From assembly GCF_001279775.1 (NCBI RefSeq), contig NZ_LGDG01000275.1, positions 1-39,490 on the forward strand: 39,490 nucleotides of DNA. Direction: 5' to 3'. A program made the translations under genes and the position numbers. The notes beneath the pieces were generated by a model, which was not told the origin of the DNA, searched no databases, and saw only the letters and a program-made list of their open reading frames with translations. This DNA is from Streptomyces sp. MMG1533 (GTDB lineage: Bacteria > Actinomycetota > Actinomycetes > Streptomycetales > Streptomycetaceae). Numbering within the stretch: position 1 is the first letter of the stretch; every line of letters begins with the position of its first letter. Below are positions 39,104 through 39,490 of this stretch, piece by piece.

Positions 39104-39490
39104 ATGCGTGAGGTGAACGAGGCCGGGTCGGCGCACGCCGAACAGCGGGCCACCGCCGAGGCGATCGAGCGGGGCGGGGCGGGGCTCAGCGTGAGCGAGC
39201 TGCTGGCGAAGGTGGCGCGGCAGACAGCGGAGCCCCGGGCCGCTGATTCCGAGGCAACGTCCCCTGCTGCGACATCCGGCGGCGCCACCGAACCCGCCCC
39301 GGCCCGCTCCGCCGCGGACAACGCGGCCACGCCGCCCACCACAGGCCCGGGCCCCGACACGGCCGAGGAACCGGTACCGACGGACCCGGACTCGGGCGGT
39401 GAGCTGCCTGCTGGGGTGTCTGAGGCGGTGCGGACCGACTCGGGGTCGGGCGGTGAGCTGCCTGCTGGGGTGTCTGATGCGGTAGGGACC
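39104..39490 (+). CDS. Unidentified protein, 5' part only (runs off the window)
   Basis: The first 129 codons are present. ATG 39104 follows AAGGG and lies 51 bp after the PKS stop, so it belongs to the same operon. Residues about 9-45 look helical and charged (AEQRATAEAIERGGAGLSVS then ELLAKVARQ) and could be a docking segment. Residues 46-92 are a low-complexity Ala/Pro/Thr linker, and 18-residue repeats follow to the window edge. No catalytic motif is reached. A docking tail plus linker leading into another biosynthetic domain is plausible, but a function cannot be named. Confidence 0.7.
   Translation, partial: MREVNEAGSAHAEQRATAEAIERGGAGLSVSELLAKVARQTAEPRAADSEATSPAATSGGATEPAPARSAADNAATPPTTGPGPDTAEEPVPTDPDSGGELPAGVSEAVRTDSGSGGELPAGVSDAVGT
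39380..39490 (+). repeat. 54-bp in-frame tandem repeat at the window edge
   Basis: Two copies of an 18-residue unit (TDPDSGGELPAGVSEAVR and TDSGSGGELPAGVSDAVG, at 39380-39433 and 39434-39487), with the first codon of a third at 39488. A 32-bp stretch inside the two copies is identical, so the duplication is young. The array continues beyond the window. Confidence 0.85.

Overview
The window is high-GC actinobacterial DNA, almost certainly Streptomyces. It carries a complete conservon (cvnA-D plus two P450 genes), SpoIIE-type regulation and many leaderless-length 4-bp GTGA/ATGA overlaps. In-frame TTA codons are nearly absent: I found one, codon 4 of cvnA.

Positions 1-17300 hold mostly single-gene chromosomal units. 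They are a HAD hydrolase, a DoxX-like membrane protein overlapping a BCP-type peroxiredoxin, a PAS-PAS-GAF-SpoIIE-HATPase phosphatase, a secreted cupin, a stand-alone LigD-type 3'-phosphoesterase with what looks like a decayed ATP-dependent ligase fragment behind it, two aldo/keto reductases (one divergent from a LysR regulator with an LTTR-like box), a HEAT-repeat protein, a TauD-like dioxygenase, a luciferase-like flavin oxidoreductase, a metallophosphoesterase preceded by an MHYT membrane sensor, a dienelactone hydrolase, a Sua5/YciO protein and a PucR-type regulator with two HTH segments.

Positions 17413-22707 (minus strand) are a tightly overlapped conservon: cvnA (sensor-kinase-like ATPase), cvnB (roadblock), cvnC (DUF742), cvnD (small GTPase), a CYP157-like P450 whose K-helix lacks the ExxR arginine, and a canonical CYP154-like P450. 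A 485-bp gene-free region with several inverted repeats separates it from the divergent biosynthetic operon.

Positions 23196 to the right edge (plus strand) are a lipid-primed polyketide assembly line. A fatty-acyl-AMP ligase is followed by a 4657-residue protein: ACP - [KS-AT-DH-KR-ACP] - [KS-AT-DH-KR-ACP] - condensation (C) domain - FkbH-like glyceryl transferase/phosphatase domain. A third gene starts at 39104 and runs off the window. From family knowledge, the ligase should load a fatty acid on the first ACP, and two rounds of extension with keto-reduction and dehydration should give a branched dienoyl chain. The C domain may then pass the chain to a glyceryl-derived acceptor that FkbH loads. 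That last step is inference; no acceptor ACP or thioesterase is in the window. Two in-frame tandem repeat arrays (11 residues x 11 in the first KS-AT linker, 18 residues x 2+ in the next gene) are the most unusual sequence features.
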